From positions 1 to 30,850 of the forward strand of contig DATAVK010000042.1 in the NCBI GenBank assembly GCA_036267755.1: a DNA stretch of 30,850 nucleotides. Reading direction: 5' to 3'. Below the pieces are notes generated by a model. It worked only from the letters and a program-made list of their open reading frames with translations, ran no database searches and had not been told where the DNA came from. Both the position numbers and the translations under genes were made by a program. Shown here piece after piece: positions 29,782 to 30,850 of this stretch (position 1 is the stretch's first letter; every line of letters begins with the position of its first letter). This stretch comes from DATAVK01 sp036267755 (GTDB lineage: Bacteria > Actinomycetota > Actinomycetes > JAFAQI01).

Positions 29782-30528
29782 ATGACTGAAGGCCGCGTCC
29801 CCTGGAACCGAGTGCTCCTCAAGCTCGGTGGCGAGATGTTCGGCGGTGGCCAGGTCGGCGTCGACCCCGACGTCGTCGCCGACGTGGCGCGGCAGATCGC
29901 GGACGTCGTCCGCAGCGGCGTCCAGGTTGCCGTCGTCATCGGCGGCGGCAACTTCTTCCGAGGCCAGGAGCTCTCGGAACGTGGGATGGACCGCGCCCGC
30001 GCTGACTACATGGGGATGCTTGGCACCGTGATGAACTGCCTGGCGCTGCAGGACTTCCTCGAGAAGGTGGGTGTCGAGACCCGGGTCCAGACGGCGATCA
30101 CGATGGGTCAGGTCGCCGAGCCCTACATCCCACGTCGCGCGATCCGGCACCTCGAGAAGGGCCGGGTCGTCATCTTCGGCGCCGGGCTGGGAGCGCCGTA
30201 CTTCTCCACCGACACCTGCGGTGCGCAACGGGCACTGGAGTGCGGAGCCGAGGTGCTGCTCATGGCCAAGGCCGTAGACGGTGTGTACGACGACGACCCG
30301 CGCACCAACCCGGACGCGAAGCGGTTCGACCGGATCAGCTATTCCGAGGTCGTCGAACGTGGCCTACGAGTCGCGGACGCGACGGCGTTCACCCTCTGCC
30401 GGGACAACGACCTCCCGATCGTGGTGTTCGACCTGCTCGTCGATGGGAACATCGGTCGGGCCGTCCGCGGTGAGAGCATCGGGACGCTGGTGGGGAACGA
30501 CAGCACGGCGACGGGAGTGCGCGGATGA
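29782..30528 (+). CDS. pyrH: UMP kinase
   Basis: Phosphorylates UMP to UDP, committing to pyrimidine nucleotide synthesis. It is a 248-residue amino-acid-kinase-fold enzyme with WNRVLLKLGGEMFGG, VVIGGGNFFRG, DRARADYMGMLGTVMN, GAGLGAPYFSTDTC and KAVDGVYDDDPRTNPDAKRF. Its position between tsf and frr is near universal in bacteria. The last four bases overlap frr as ATGA. Confidence 0.97.
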   Translation: MTEGRVPWNRVLLKLGGEMFGGGQVGVDPDVVADVARQIADVVRSGVQVAVVIGGGNFFRGQELSERGMDRARADYMGMLGTVMNCLALQDFLEKVGVETRVQTAITMGQVAEPYIPRRAIRHLEKGRVVIFGAGLGAPYFSTDTCGAQRALECGAEVLLMAKAVDGVYDDDPRTNPDAKRFDRISYSEVVERGLRVADATAFTLCRDNDLPIVVFDLLVDGNIGRAVRGESIGTLVGNDSTATGVRG

Positions 30529-30850
30529 TCGACGACACCCTCCTCGAGGCTGAGGAGAAGATGGACAAGGCAGTCAACGTCCTGCGTGACGACCTGGCCA
30601 CGATCCGCACCGGTCGGGCCACGCCGGCGATGTTCTCGAAGATCGTCGTGGACTACTACGGCGCGCCCACACCCGTGAACCAACTCGCCTCGTTCAGCGT
30701 TCCCGAGCCCCGGATGGCGATCATCTCGCCGTACGACAAGTCATCACTGAACGCGGTCGAGAAGGCGATCCGGGACAGCGACCTCGGGGTCAATCCGACG
30801 AGTGACGGCTCCATCATCCGGGTCGTCTTCCCGCAGTTGACCGAGGATCG
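30525..30850 (+). CDS. frr: Ribosome recycling factor, 5' part
   Basis: Splits post-termination ribosomes with EF-G. ATG at 30525 overlaps the pyrH stop by 4 nt. The 108 complete codons visible read MIDDTLLEAEEKMDKAVNVL, then RTGRATPAMFSKIVVDYYG, then NPTSDGSIIRVVFPQLTED. These are the RRF helical-domain start, the conserved RTGRA and the second-domain signature. The gene is cut by the window edge; the full protein should be about 185 residues. Confidence 0.97.
   Translation, partial: MIDDTLLEAEEKMDKAVNVLRDDLATIRTGRATPAMFSKIVVDYYGAPTPVNQLASFSVPEPRMAIISPYDKSSLNAVEKAIRDSDLGVNPTSDGSIIRVVFPQLTED

Overview
The window is a high-GC, gene-dense stretch of chromosome from a member of the Actinomycetota. 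The evidence is the gene order mutM-acyP-smc-ftsY-amt-glnB-glnD, then ffh, then rpsP-khpA-rimM-trmD-rplS-lepB-rnhB-DUF2469-yraN-yifB-dprA-xerC-whiG, then rpsB-tsf-pyrH-frr. Other signs are GTG/TTG starts, GC-rich third codon positions, and a WhiG/FliA-type sigma factor as found in sporulating or zoosporic actinobacteria. I cannot name the genus. There is no insertion sequence, prophage, CRISPR array, tRNA or rRNA that I can see, and no broken gene. frr runs off the right edge.

Layout. (1) 1-5300: DNA repair and chromosome organisation (mutM, acyP, a small coiled-coil protein of unknown function, smc). (2) 5300-10650: ftsY, then the nitrogen block amt-glnB-glnD. It is preceded by an array of GlnR-type a/b half-sites that starts on the ftsY stop codon. 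(3) 10650-13620: a less conserved insert with a minus-strand SDR-like protein divergent from a fatty-acyl-CoA ligase, followed by an unrecognised 198-residue protein. (4) 13660-18300: ffh, a small zinc-ribbon membrane protein, and the S16/KhpA/RimM/TrmD/L19 ribosome operon. (5) 18300-25280: signal peptidase, Nudix hydrolase, RNase HII, DUF2469, a disordered acidic protein, YraN, YifB, DprA and XerC, many with 1-8 nt overlaps. (6) 25250-27640: whiG, a secreted neocarzinostatin-fold protein with an Ig-like tail, and a convergent M23-family protein. (7) 27690-30850: the rpsB-tsf-pyrH-frr translation operon with a long 5' leader.

How the genes work together. FtsY and Ffh are the two GTPases of co-translational targeting, and LepB removes signal peptides afterwards. 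Amt, PII and GlnD form an ammonium-sensing module. S16, RimM, TrmD, L19, S2, EF-Ts and RRF serve ribosome assembly and translation. YraN, YifB and DprA are the usual DNA-processing trio, with XerC for chromosome dimer resolution.

Most of the window is ordinary core genome. The points most worth a second look are the GlnR-site array, two back-to-back leaderless promoters packed into about 40 bp at 11177-11218, a leaderless xerC promoter, the neocarzinostatin-like protein next to whiG, structured leaders before rpsP and rpsB, and matching Ala/Pro/Glu-rich tails on S16 and S2. I did not find a clearly new multi-gene system.
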